Shown here: positions 50,703 to 58,396 of the stretch, one piece after another
How positions within the stretch are numbered: position 1 is the stretch's first letter
Layout of the letters: each line of letters opens with the position of its first letter
From: Candidatus Rokuibacteriota bacterium
GTDB lineage: Bacteria > Methylomirabilota > Methylomirabilia > Rokubacteriales > CSP1-6
Reading direction: 5' to 3'
Length of the DNA stretch: 64,000 nucleotides
NCBI GenBank assembly: GCA_016188005.1
Contig: JACPIQ010000008.1
Span: 192,484 to 256,483, forward strand
Notes under the pieces: generated by a model
What the model was told of the DNA's origin: nothing
Databases searched by the model: none
What the model saw: only the letters and a program-made list of their open reading frames with translations
Program-made: the position numbers and the translations under genes

Positions 50703-51065
50703 TCACTTCGCTTCGTGCGCCAGCCGCTCCCGGAGGGCGCGCAGGCGCGCGCGCAGCCCCCGCAGCGTCTCGGCCAGCGCGTTCTCCTTGAGCCCGAGAT
50801 CCATCTGCACGGTGCCCCGCGACTCGGCCAGCAGGCGCTTCTTGGCGCCCTCCAGCGTCAGGCGCTCCTCGTAGAGGAGCCCCTTGATGCGCAGCACCAG
50901 CTCCACATCACGCTTGCGATAGAGGCGCTGCCCCGCCGGGTTCTTCTTCGGGCGGAGCAGCTTGAACTCGGACTCCCAGTAGCGCAGCACGTAGGCGGGG
51001 ATGTCCGTGATCGTCTCGACCTCGCCGATCCGGTAGTACAGCTTGTCCGGGATCACCTGGGTCAC
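50703..51065 (-). CDS. MerR family transcriptional regulator
   Basis: The 120-residue protein has a winged helix-turn-helix at the N-terminus ([24 protein letters not shown], then [17 protein letters not shown]) and a C-terminal coiled-coil helix ([15 protein letters not shown]). There is no metal-binding cysteine set and no effector domain, so it is not a metal sensor. It lies 12 nt downstream of ihfA, an arrangement common in several proteobacterial groups, where the target genes are not known. Confidence 0.9.
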   Translation of the reverse strand: MTQVIPDKLYYRIGEVETITDIPAYVLRYWESEFKLLRPKKNPAGQRLYRKRDVELVLRIKGLLYEERLTLEGAKKRLLAESRGTVQMDLGLKENALAETLRGLRARLRALRERLAHEAK

Positions 51066-51077
51066 GTGGGCCCCACG

Positions 51078-51359
51078 CTATTGGTTGAGCCGCAACTTCA
51101 GCCCCTTGCTGGGCTTGAACGTCAACACCTTCCGGGCCGTGATCTCGATGCTATCGCCGGTCTGGGGATTCCGCCCGCGGCGGGACGCCTTGCGACGGAT
51201 CCGGAAGTGGCCGAACCCGACGATCTTGACGTCCTCGCCGCGCTCGAAGCAGTTGAAGATGATGTCGAAGAGCGACTCGACGACCGAGGCCGACTGCCGC
51301 TTCGACAGCCCGTGGGCTGCCACCGCGTTGATCAGGTCATTCTTGGTCAGTGCCCTCAC
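51078..51359 (-). CDS. ihfA: Integration host factor alpha-type HU/IHF DNA-binding protein
   Basis: The protein has 93 residues from the GTG at 51359 (GAGGGGAG upstream), overlapping the cutA stop by 4 nt. It has TKNDLINAVAAH at the N-terminus, GEDVKIVGFGHFRIRRKASRRGRNPQTGDSI-type DNA-binding arms with the proline that intercalates into DNA, and the C-terminal FKPSKGLK helix. It should pair with the second HU/IHF protein at 63.2 kb. It bends DNA and assists recombination and transcription. Confidence 0.92.
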   Translation of the reverse strand: MRALTKNDLINAVAAHGLSKRQSASVVESLFDIIFNCFERGEDVKIVGFGHFRIRRKASRRGRNPQTGDSIEITARKVLTFKPSKGLKLRLNQ

Positions 51360-51703
51360 CTCCCCTCGACTGCCACCGCGTCCCTCACCCAGCGCGCGTA
51401 GGCGGCCGACCCCACGTCGACCGCCAGGCCCAGCACCTCGGGCACGGAGTACGTGTGCAGCGCCAGCACGCGATGCTCGAGCTCCGTGTACCGGCACGCC
51501 TCCGTCTTCACGACCAGCAGCGCCTCCGGCGTCTCCTGCCGCGCTCCCTCCCACACGTAGATCGACGTCACGCCGGGGACCACGTTGACACAGGCTGCGA
51601 GCCGCTCGTCCACGAGCGTCCGTCCCAGCGAGAGCGCGTCATCCACGGAGGGGGCGGTGACGAGGACCACCACCGTCCGGGCCGGCTCTCCCCCCTCGGT
51701 CAC
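51356..51703 (-). CDS. cutA: CutA1 divalent-ion tolerance protein
   Basis: The 115-residue protein shows the CutA1 trimer fold: TVVVLVTAPSVDDALSLGRTLVDERLAACVNVVPGVTSIYVWEG, followed by EALLVVKTEA and HTYSVPEVLGL. The conserved Cys in AACVNV and the WEG turn are present. The family is associated with copper tolerance in E. coli but the general role is unclear. It overlaps both neighbours by 4 nt (GTGA), so SPOR protein, CutA and IhfA are translated in a coupled series. Confidence 0.93.
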   Translation of the reverse strand: MTEGGEPARTVVVLVTAPSVDDALSLGRTLVDERLAACVNVVPGVTSIYVWEGARQETPEALLVVKTEACRYTELEHRVLALHTYSVPEVLGLAVDVGSAAYARWVRDAVAVEGR

Positions 51704-52614
51704 CGGGGCGCGCCCTGCGTGACGAAGCCGGCGAGACCGTGGCCCTCCACCTCCCTGCGTCCCGCCTCGGCCGCGGCCCGGCTCGCGTAGCCCCCGACCC
51801 GGACGATATGGTAGGTGGCGGGCGCCCCGTGGCCCGTGCGTCTGATCTTCACGCTGAACCCGCCGGCGGCCAGCCTCCGGGAGAGGGCCACTGCCTCGCG
51901 CAAGTCGAGGGGCGGCCCCGCGACGACCACGGCGCTGGACTGTCGAGCCATACCGTTTCCACCCAGGGCCCCGCTCACCGCCTCCACGCTCGCCCCGCTG
52001 ACGACGACCTCGTGGCGGGTGGGGGCGGACTCTGCCCGAGAGACCTGCGCCACCTCGACCCGAAGCTTCCGGGTCCTCAGGCTGCCGGCCAGACGCTCGG
52101 CGTTGCGCACATCCTGGAAGGCCCCGACCTGGACCCAGTAGCTTCCCGCGGCCGTGGCGGGTGGGCCTGACGTCTCGCCGGGGCCAACCGCCGCCCGGGA
52201 CCGGGAGCGGGGCGCCCCTTCGGGAGGTGCGGGCGTGGGTGCCCCCGCGCGGCGGGTCACTGTCCTGCCCTGCTGCTGGGCTGGCCGCTCGGACGGAGGA
52301 ACAGGCTGGATCAGTTCCGTCTTGCTCGCGGCCCCTGGCGCCGCCGCCGGGGGCGATGCGGGCGGCACAGCCGGCGCCGGCGGGGGAGGCCCGGACGGGA
52401 GCGGAGCCGAAGGCACCGTGATCCGCGCTTGAGGCCGAGGCTCGACGGATGCTCCGCCGAGCCACCGCAGCAGGTACGGCACCGCGATCACGACAATCAC
52501 CGCCAGCGCCGCGAGCACGAGCAGCGCACGGAACCACCCCGACGCAAGGATGCTCCGGGGGGAGAACCGCCCTCGATCGTCGTCGTCGAGATACTCGTCT
52601 CGGTCTGGGCTCAC
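51700..52614 (-). CDS. SPOR-domain membrane protein
   Basis: The 304-residue protein has an acidic N-terminus, one membrane segment at about 29-50 (LLVLAALAVIVVIAVPYLL), a long Pro/Ala-rich periplasmic linker and two C-terminal SPOR-like units. The first begins GSYWVQVGAFQDVRNAERLAG near residue 158 and the second TYHIVRVGGYASRAAAEAGRREV near residue 266. SPOR domains bind denuded septal peptidoglycan, which points to a role in cell division. The GTG start at 52614 lies only about 10 nt after a -10 element, so its message may be almost leaderless. Confidence 0.85.
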   Translation of the reverse strand: MSPDRDEYLDDDDRGRFSPRSILASGWFRALLVLAALAVIVVIAVPYLLRWLGGASVEPRPQARITVPSAPLPSGPPPPAPAVPPASPPAAAPGAASKTELIQPVPPSERPAQQQGRTVTRRAGAPTPAPPEGAPRSRSRAAVGPGETSGPPATAAGSYWVQVGAFQDVRNAERLAGSLRTRKLRVEVAQVSRAESAPTRHEVVVSGASVEAVSGALGGNGMARQSSAVVVAGPPLDLREAVALSRRLAAGGFSVKIRRTGHGAPATYHIVRVGGYASRAAAEAGRREVEGHGLAGFVTQGAPR

Positions 52615-52623
52615 GCTGGCGGA

Positions 52624-52651
52624 ATCTTAGCACACCGCCAGGCTTGGGCAA
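52624..52651 (-). promoter_or_regulatory. Promoter of the SPOR-cutA-ihfA-merR operon
   Basis: On the minus strand TTGCCC (52651-52646) is followed after 16 bp by TAAGAT (52629-52624), preceded by TGC as an extended -10. The predicted start of transcription is about 3 nt before the GTG at 52614. A small GCCT-AACT-AGGC hairpin lies just upstream (near 52675). Confidence 0.5.
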
Positions 52652-52751
52652 ACCCATTTTCCCCGGCGTTCTGCCTAGTTAGGCCCTGTCGGCTGAGAGA
52701 GAGGGGGCTGCGTGACGGCCCGGCGTCGGCTGCTCTCGGGGCCGGACCGGA

Positions 52752-54098
52752 CTAACGGCGGGCCGGCCCCGACGCACGCCCCTTGCGTTGGCCACCTCCC
52801 TTTCGGAAGAGGAGGCGCACAGGCGAGCCCGCAAAGCCCTGCGCGTGGCGCAGGGAGTTGATGAGATAGCGCTCGTAGGAGAAGTGGATCTTGTCCGGAA
52901 TGTTCACCCGGAGCGCGAAAGTGGGCGGGGAGACCCCGACCTGCTGGGCGGACTGGATGCGCAGCGCCACGCCTCTCGAGGACATGGGTCGGCGCTCGAC
53001 GGCGGTGCGGAAGATCGACAGGACCTCCCCCGGCTGGACGCGCCGCTGCGCCTCGGAGGCGACCCGGTCCACCTGGTCGAACAGCTCCCCGAGCCCCCGG
53101 CTCTCGAGCGCCGACACGAAGCAGACTGGCGCGTAATCGAGGAATGGAAGCCGATCGTAGATCTGCCCCACCACGTCGGCCTTCTGGGCCGAGCCCGGCG
53201 GCACCAGGTCCCACTTGTTGACGGCTACCACGAGGGCTCGGCCCGCCTCATGGGCATAGCCCGCGATGTGGGCATCCTGCGCCGTGACCCCTTCGGAGGC
53301 GTCGAGCAGGAGCACCGCCACCTGGCAGCGCTCGAGGCTCTTGAGGGCCATCATCACGGAGAGCTTCTCGAGGGGCTCGGAGACGCGCCCCTTCCGGCGG
53401 ATGCCGGCCGTATCGATCAGGACGTAGGGGCGACCCCGGAAGGTGAGCGGCGTGTCCACCGCATCGCGGGTCGTCCCCGGCGCCGCGTGCACGAGGACGC
53501 GGCGGTGGCCCAGGACGGCGTTGACGAGCGAGGACTTGCCCACGTTGGGCCGCCCCACGATGGCCACGCGCGCGCCCGCGCCCACGGGGGCCGTCACGAC
53601 GGCGGGCACGAGCTCGCGGACCGCCTCCAGGAGCTCGGCCACGCCGCGGCCGTGCTCGGCGGACACGGGCAGGACGCGCGTGAACCCGAGGCGGTAGCAC
53701 TCCCCGAGCTGCGCCTCCTGCCCGGCGCCGTCGATCTTGTTGGCCGTGACGACCACGGGCCGCTGGCTCCGCCGCAGCGTGGCGGCGATCTCCGTGTCGA
53801 GAGGCGTGAGCCCCTCACGCGCGTCGACCACGAACACGATCACGTCCGCCTCGTCGATGGCGACCATGATCTGCTCGCGCACGGCTGCCAGGAGGTCCGA
53901 GGTGGCGCCGGGCTCGAAGCCGCCCGTGTCGACGACGGTCGCCTGCCAGCGCTCGAAGGCGACGGTCCCGTAGAGCCGGTCACGCGTCACTCCCGGCACG
54001 TCCCTGACCAGGGCCTGGCGGCGCCCGACGAGGCGGTTGAAGAGCGTGGACTTGCCCACGTTGGGCCGCCCCACGATGGCCACGACCGGGCGGATCAT
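52752..54098 (-). CDS. der: Ribosome biogenesis GTPase Der (EngA)
   Basis: The 448-residue protein has tandem GTPase domains: GRPNVGKS at residues 9-16 and again near 186, DTGG and DTAG switch II motifs, and NKID and NKWD specificity motifs. A C-terminal KH-like domain follows with RVNIPDKIHFSYERYLINSLR. The double G domain is unique to Der, which matures the 50S subunit. It starts at ATG 54098, sharing 4 nt with the DUF512 gene. A Lys/Arg-rich tail (GGGQRKGRASGPARR) ends the protein. Confidence 0.96.
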   Translation of the reverse strand: MIRPVVAIVGRPNVGKSTLFNRLVGRRQALVRDVPGVTRDRLYGTVAFERWQATVVDTGGFEPGATSDLLAAVREQIMVAIDEADVIVFVVDAREGLTPLDTEIAATLRRSQRPVVVTANKIDGAGQEAQLGECYRLGFTRVLPVSAEHGRGVAELLEAVRELVPAVVTAPVGAGARVAIVGRPNVGKSSLVNAVLGHRRVLVHAAPGTTRDAVDTPLTFRGRPYVLIDTAGIRRKGRVSEPLEKLSVMMALKSLERCQVAVLLLDASEGVTAQDAHIAGYAHEAGRALVVAVNKWDLVPPGSAQKADVVGQIYDRLPFLDYAPVCFVSALESRGLGELFDQVDRVASEAQRRVQPGEVLSIFRTAVERRPMSSRGVALRIQSAQQVGVSPPTFALRVNIPDKIHFSYERYLINSLRHAQGFAGSPVRLLFRKGGGQRKGRASGPARR

Positions 54099-55432
54099 CC
54101 AGATGGGGAAGGGCCGAGCAGGGCCTGCAGGAGCGCCCCCGGAGAGGACTCGACCGCGGTGACGGGCACGCGGAGGGAGGTGGCCAGCTCGGCCGGCGTC
54201 AGGTCGTCGAGGAACACGCCGGCACCGTCCCTGAGCGCCACGGCGGGCACCAGCACCTCCTCGCCCACCGGGGAGGCCGCGACCCCGGCCTGGATGTCGC
54301 TGCCCGTGAGGAGGCCGGCCACCCCGATACTCCCGGCGAACCACTCGTTCCTGATCGCGACGATGCTCGCCCGCAGCCCCTGCACCGCGACGCGCGCGAG
54401 CAGCGCGCGCATGCGCGGCGCGAACATCTCTCCGGTGACCACCGTGACCCGGCGGGCGCGGGCGAGAGCCGGCGGCAGAGTGCCCAGGGCGCGGCCGAAG
54501 CCATCCTCGAAGCGGCGGACCAGCCCGATGCCGTCCTCGGCGATGGGGAAGCCCTCGTAGGCCGCCGCTGCGGGCAGCGGCACTCCCCCCTGGAGGTAGA
54601 GCTCATCGGCCGCGTGCACGAAGCGGCTGCCCAGCCGCGCGAGACACTCGCGCTGCCAGCCGTGGATGGAGGCGACGAGGGCGCGGGCCTCCGAAGCATC
54701 GAGCGTGCGGAGCCGGGGCAGTCGCTCGCGGTGTCTCGTGAGCCCGACGGGCACCACGGCCGCGGTGGTCACGCCGGGGTGGAGCGCCGAGAGCTCGCGC
54801 ACGGAGCGCGCCAGGGCCTCTCCGTCGTTCCAGCCCGGACAGAGGACGATCTGGGCGTGCATCCGGATCCCGCTGCGCGCCAGACGCGCCATGAGGGGCA
54901 TGAGATCGCGCCTGACCCGCGGCTCCCCGAGCATCCGGTGGCGCAGCTCCGGGTCGGTGGCGTGGACCGAGACGTACAGCGGGGAGAGCCGCTGCGCCTC
55001 GATCCGGGCCAGCTCGGCCTCCTCCAGGTCCGTGAGCGTGATGTAGTTACCGTGCAGGAAGGAGAGACGGAAGTCGTCGTCCTTGATGTACAGACTCTTC
55101 CGCATGCCCCGCGGGAGCTGGTGGATGAAGCAGAACACGCACCGGTTCCCGCACGTCGAGATGTCTCCAGGCCGAGGGGTCTCGAGCTCGAGGCCGAGAT
55201 CCGGCCCGTGCCGCTCCAGCAGCACGGTCGCCGCCTGCCCCCGGCGCTCGAGCGTGAGCGCGAGCCGCCGCTCGCCGCCGTGGAAGTGGAAGTCGATGGC
55301 GTCGCGCAGCGCATGGCCGTTGATGGCCAGGATGCGGTCGCCGGCGCGCAGTCCGGCCCGCGCCGCGGGCGTCCCCGCGCCCACCGACGCCACGACCACG
55401 CCGCCGACGGGCTCAGGCGCTGGCTGCCCCAC
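54095..55432 (-). CDS. DUF512 radical SAM protein with PDZ domain
   Basis: The 445-residue protein has an N-terminal PDZ-like domain (residues 10-60, AGLRAGDRILAINGHAL), then a radical SAM-like cysteine cluster CGNRCVFCF near residue 92 followed by FIHQLPRGMRKSLYIKDDDFRLSFLHGNYITLTDL, the signature of the DUF512 family. The C-terminal DUF512 domain has TGEMFAP near residue 330. The family is widespread and often located next to der, as here, but its reaction is not known. A link to ribosome or tRNA maturation is inferred only from that repeated neighbourhood. It lies 3 nt after pgsA. Confidence 0.9.
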   Translation of the reverse strand: MGQPAPEPVGGVVVASVGAGTPAARAGLRAGDRILAINGHALRDAIDFHFHGGERRLALTLERRGQAATVLLERHGPDLGLELETPRPGDISTCGNRCVFCFIHQLPRGMRKSLYIKDDDFRLSFLHGNYITLTDLEEAELARIEAQRLSPLYVSVHATDPELRHRMLGEPRVRRDLMPLMARLARSGIRMHAQIVLCPGWNDGEALARSVRELSALHPGVTTAAVVPVGLTRHRERLPRLRTLDASEARALVASIHGWQRECLARLGSRFVHAADELYLQGGVPLPAAAAYEGFPIAEDGIGLVRRFEDGFGRALGTLPPALARARRVTVVTGEMFAPRMRALLARVAVQGLRASIVAIRNEWFAGSIGVAGLLTGSDIQAGVAASPVGEEVLVPAVALRDGAGVFLDDLTPAELATSLRVPVTAVESSPGALLQALLGPSPSG

Positions 55433-55435
55433 GCC

Positions 55436-55984
55436 TCAGTTCCGGCCGGCCGCGCCCGCCGGCGGGTTCAGCTGCTTGAGCCCCTGGATGAGGTACTGCA
55501 GTCCCGAGGCCACGGTGAGGACGGCCGCCGCTCCGGCGAAGGCACGCGGGACCATGGGCACGCGGAAGTAGAAGGAGAGCATGGCCGCCAGCACCGTCGC
55601 CATCTGCAGGGCGGTGGAGGCTTTGCCGAGCCAGGTCGGCGCCGGGTGCACCGTGCCGCCGGAGATGTGGATCACCAGCACGCCCACGGTGAGGATGAGG
55701 TCCCGGCTCACGACCACGGCGGTGATCCAGAAGGGAATGACGCGGAGATAGGTCAGGGTCACGAAAGCCGAGGTGAGCAGGAGCTTGTCAGCGAGGGGAT
55801 CGAGGAAGGCGCCCAGCCGGGTCTTCTGCCCGTGGGTCCGCGCGATGTAGCCATCGAGCAGGTCCGTCAGGCTCGCGAGGCAAAACACCACGAAGGCCGC
55901 CGTGGCCCGCCGGTAGACCAGGAGGGTCACGAAGACGGGGATCAGCAGGATGCGCAGGATCGTGAGCCAGTTCGCCAGTCCCAT
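55436..55984 (-). CDS. pgsA: CDP-diacylglycerol-glycerol-3-phosphate 3-phosphatidyltransferase
   Basis: The protein has 182 residues from ATG 55984. The CDP-alcohol phosphotransferase motif is complete, DG-x2-AR-x8-G-x3-D-x3-D near residues 43-65, in a membrane protein with about five hydrophobic segments. It makes phosphatidylglycerol phosphate, the first committed step to phosphatidylglycerol and cardiolipin. Longer in-frame starts upstream are unlikely because an extended -10 promoter at 56012-56020 would place the transcript start near 56004. Confidence 0.9.
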   Translation of the reverse strand: MGLANWLTILRILLIPVFVTLLVYRRATAAFVVFCLASLTDLLDGYIARTHGQKTRLGAFLDPLADKLLLTSAFVTLTYLRVIPFWITAVVVSRDLILTVGVLVIHISGGTVHPAPTWLGKASTALQMATVLAAMLSFYFRVPMVPRAFAGAAAVLTVASGLQYLIQGLKQLNPPAGAAGRN

Positions 55985-56011
55985 GGGATCGCAGAGCGTG
56001 ACTGCCGGTCG

Positions 56012-56020
56012 ATTGTAGCA
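56012..56020 (-). promoter_or_regulatory. Extended -10 promoter of the pgsA-DUF512-der operon
   Basis: On the minus strand TGC-TACAAT (56020-56012) is a strong extended -10. No good -35 hexamer is present 16-18 bp upstream. The leader to the ATG at 55984 would be about 20 nt. Confidence 0.55.
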
Positions 56021-56069
56021 TCGGCCCTGGGCCGCGCGGCGAGAAACGGGCGCCGGGGCGCGCGCGCCC

Positions 56070-57323
56070 CTAGCCGGCCTCCCGGTACCGGCGGAGCGCA
56101 CCGAGGAGCTGCGGCGGCAGCTCGACCTCGAGGCGGATGCCGTCGGCCTCGTCCGAGCGGTCGAGCACGCGTCCCCGGTCATAGCAGAGTGCCAGCGCTG
56201 GCCCATCCCGGTAGGGGATGCGGAGTACCGCGCGCTCGACATGCCCGCGCAGCATTTCCTCGATGCGATCCAGCAGCCGGTCCAGCCCCTGGCCGCTGCG
56301 CGCAGAGATCGGCACCCCGTCGAAGCGCTCCACCAGCATGCGCGGGGCGGCCCCTCCCTCGTTGCGGTCGATCTTGTTCAGCGCCACGATCGTGGGGCGC
56401 TCGCCGAGGCCCAGCTCGAGGAGCAGGCCCTCCACCGCGGCCACCTGCTCCTCGAGGCCGGCGTGGCTGGCGTCCACGACGTGGAGCAGGAGGTCGGCCT
56501 GCTCCAGCTCCTCGAGCGTGGCCTTGAAGGCCTCCACGAGCTGATGCGGGAGCTTGCGGATGAAGCCCACCGTGTCGGTGAGGATGAAGGGCACGCGCTC
56601 CCCGCCGTCCACGAGGCGGGCGGTCGGGTCCAGGGTGACGAAGAGCCGGTCGGCCGCGGTGCGATCAGCTCCCGTCAGCCGGTTCAGCAGCGTCGTCTTG
56701 CCGGCATTGGTGTAGCCGACGAGGGCCACCACCGGGAAGCCCGTGGCCTTCCGCCGCTCCCGCACGAGGCGCCGGTGGGAGCGCACGCGCCGGAGCTCCT
56801 CCCGGAGCTTCTGGATACGGTGGCGGATGACCCGCCGGTCGGACTCCAGCTGGGTCTCCCCGGGGCCCCGGGTCCCGATGCCGCCGCCCAGCCGCTCCAG
56901 GTGCTTCCACTGCCCGACGAGCCGCGGCAGCAGGTACGAGAGCTGCGCCAGCTCCACCTGCAGCTTGCCCTCCATGCTGCGGGCGCGCTGCGCGAAGATG
57001 TCGAGGATGAGGGCGGTGCGGTCGATGACCTTGAGACCCAGCGAGCCGCCGAGGTTGCGCTCCTGGATGGGCGAGAGCGGGTCGTCGGAGATCATGAGGT
57101 CGGCGCCATGCTGCTGGGACCAGGCCCTGAGCTCCTCCACCTTCCCCTTCCCGAAGTAGAGCCCCGGCGTGGGCGCCTTCCGCTCCTGAGTGACCCGGCC
57201 GACGACCTCCGCTCCGGCGGACTCCGCCAGCCGTTCCAGCTCGTCCAGCGACTCCTCCACCTCGAAGCGCCGCTGGGTGGGAAGTCGCACCGCGCCCAGA
57301 ACAGCCTTCTCGCGAGCGGTCAC
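56070..57323 (-). CDS. hflX: GTPase HflX
   Basis: The 417-residue protein has the HflX N-terminal domain with GLYFGKGKVEEL near residue 53 and the glycine-rich GGGIGTRGPGETQLESDRR near 146. The G domain has GYTNAGKT near 203, DTVGF near 249 and NKID near 317. It is a 50S-binding GTPase that splits or rescues stalled ribosomes under heat stress. The GTG start overlaps the miaA stop by 4 nt. In enterobacteria hfq lies between miaA and hflX; here there is no room for it. Confidence 0.95.
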   Translation of the reverse strand: MTAREKAVLGAVRLPTQRRFEVEESLDELERLAESAGAEVVGRVTQERKAPTPGLYFGKGKVEELRAWSQQHGADLMISDDPLSPIQERNLGGSLGLKVIDRTALILDIFAQRARSMEGKLQVELAQLSYLLPRLVGQWKHLERLGGGIGTRGPGETQLESDRRVIRHRIQKLREELRRVRSHRRLVRERRKATGFPVVALVGYTNAGKTTLLNRLTGADRTAADRLFVTLDPTARLVDGGERVPFILTDTVGFIRKLPHQLVEAFKATLEELEQADLLLHVVDASHAGLEEQVAAVEGLLLELGLGERPTIVALNKIDRNEGGAAPRMLVERFDGVPISARSGQGLDRLLDRIEEMLRGHVERAVLRIPYRDGPALALCYDRGRVLDRSDEADGIRLEVELPPQLLGALRRYREAG

Positions 57324-58309
57324 TCGAGCAACCTCTCCGTCGCCAGGAGGTCACGGATGCGCTCCGCAGCGGCGGCGAGGCCACCCACCGCGTCCACGTC
57401 CAGCCAGCGGATCTCGACGTCCCGCGCGAACCAGGTCAGCTGCCGCTTCGCGTAGCGGCCGGTATCCCGGATCATGAGCCGCACCGCCTCCGCCTCGGGC
57501 ATGCGCCCGCCGATCACTGCGCAGAACTGACGGTAGCCGATGCCGTTCATGGCCGGGAGCCCGTCCGTACAGCCGGCGGCGAGCAGCCGCCTCACCTCGT
57601 CGATCATCCCACGGGCGACCATAGCGCGCACCCGCTCGACGATGCGCCCATGGAGCGCTGGACGTGGCCGATGCAGGCCCACCATGAGGAGGCGGAAAGC
57701 CGGCGTGCTTCGGCCCCAGCTCGGGCCGGAGGGCGCGGCGCCCCGCCCGCGCCCCTGGGAGGCGGCTGGCGCGTCCCCCGGTCCGGCAGCCAGCGCGACC
57801 TCCAGGGCCCGGATGAGCCTCACGCGGTCGTTGGGGTGCAGGCGCTCGGCGGCGGCGGGGTCCCGCTCGCGGAGCTTTGCATGGAGCGCGGCCGGGCCGC
57901 GCTCCCGCGCGAGGACCTCGAGCTCTCGCCGGAGGGCAGGATCCGCCGGCGGGCCAGGGTCGAGCCCCTTGAGCAGCGCCCGGACATAGAGCCCGGTGCC
58001 CCCCACGACCGCTGGCAGCCGGCCGCGCCCGCGGATGTCGGCGATCGCGCGCAGCGCGTCCTGCCGGAAGCGCGCGGCGTGATAGCGCTCATGGGGTTCG
58101 GCGATGTCGATGAGGTGATGGGGGACGGCCCGCCGCGCCGCCTCGGACGGCTTGCCGGTGCCGATGTCCATGCCGCGATAGACCTGACGCGAGTCGGCGC
58201 TCACCACCTCCATCGGTACCGAGCAGGCCAGCCGGACCGCGACGTCGGTCTTGCCGACCGCGGTGGGGCCCACGATGACGAGCAGCGGCTCAGCTCGCCC
58301 GACTTCCAT
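57320..58309 (-). CDS. miaA: tRNA dimethylallyltransferase MiaA
   Basis: The chosen start, ATG 58309, gives 329 residues with a proper GAGGGGAG site; upstream in-frame starts at 58357 and 58402 come from tandem copies of the same region. The P-loop IVGPTAVGKT lies near residue 12, SADSRQVYRGMDIGTGKP near 37 and VVGGTGLYVRALLKG near 103. A zinc-free C-terminus with TGRYAKRQLTWF follows. An Ala/Gly/Arg-rich insertion near residues 195-220 (ASQGRGRGAAPSG) is not usual. MiaA adds the dimethylallyl group to A37 that MiaB later thiomethylates. Confidence 0.94.
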   Translation of the reverse strand: MEVGRAEPLLVIVGPTAVGKTDVAVRLACSVPMEVVSADSRQVYRGMDIGTGKPSEAARRAVPHHLIDIAEPHERYHAARFRQDALRAIADIRGRGRLPAVVGGTGLYVRALLKGLDPGPPADPALRRELEVLARERGPAALHAKLRERDPAAAERLHPNDRVRLIRALEVALAAGPGDAPAASQGRGRGAAPSGPSWGRSTPAFRLLMVGLHRPRPALHGRIVERVRAMVARGMIDEVRRLLAAGCTDGLPAMNGIGYRQFCAVIGGRMPEAEAVRLMIRDTGRYAKRQLTWFARDVEIRWLDVDAVGGLAAAAERIRDLLATERLLE

Positions 58310-58396
58310 CTCCCCTCGCCTCGCCGTGAGACCCGGCTCAGCTCGCCCGACTTCCATCTCCCCTCGCCTCGCCGTGAGACCCGGCTCAGCTCGCCC
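58286..58396 (-). repeat. 48-bp tandem duplication of the miaA translation start region
   Basis: Bases 58286-58333 and 58334-58381 are identical 48-bp units, followed by 15 bp of a third copy (58382-58396) that reaches the mutL stop. Each full unit contains, on the minus strand, GGCGAGGGGAG followed by ATGGAAGTCGGGCGAGCTGAG. So each copy has its own ribosome-binding site and ATG, all in the same frame as miaA (16 codons per unit). Confidence 0.92.
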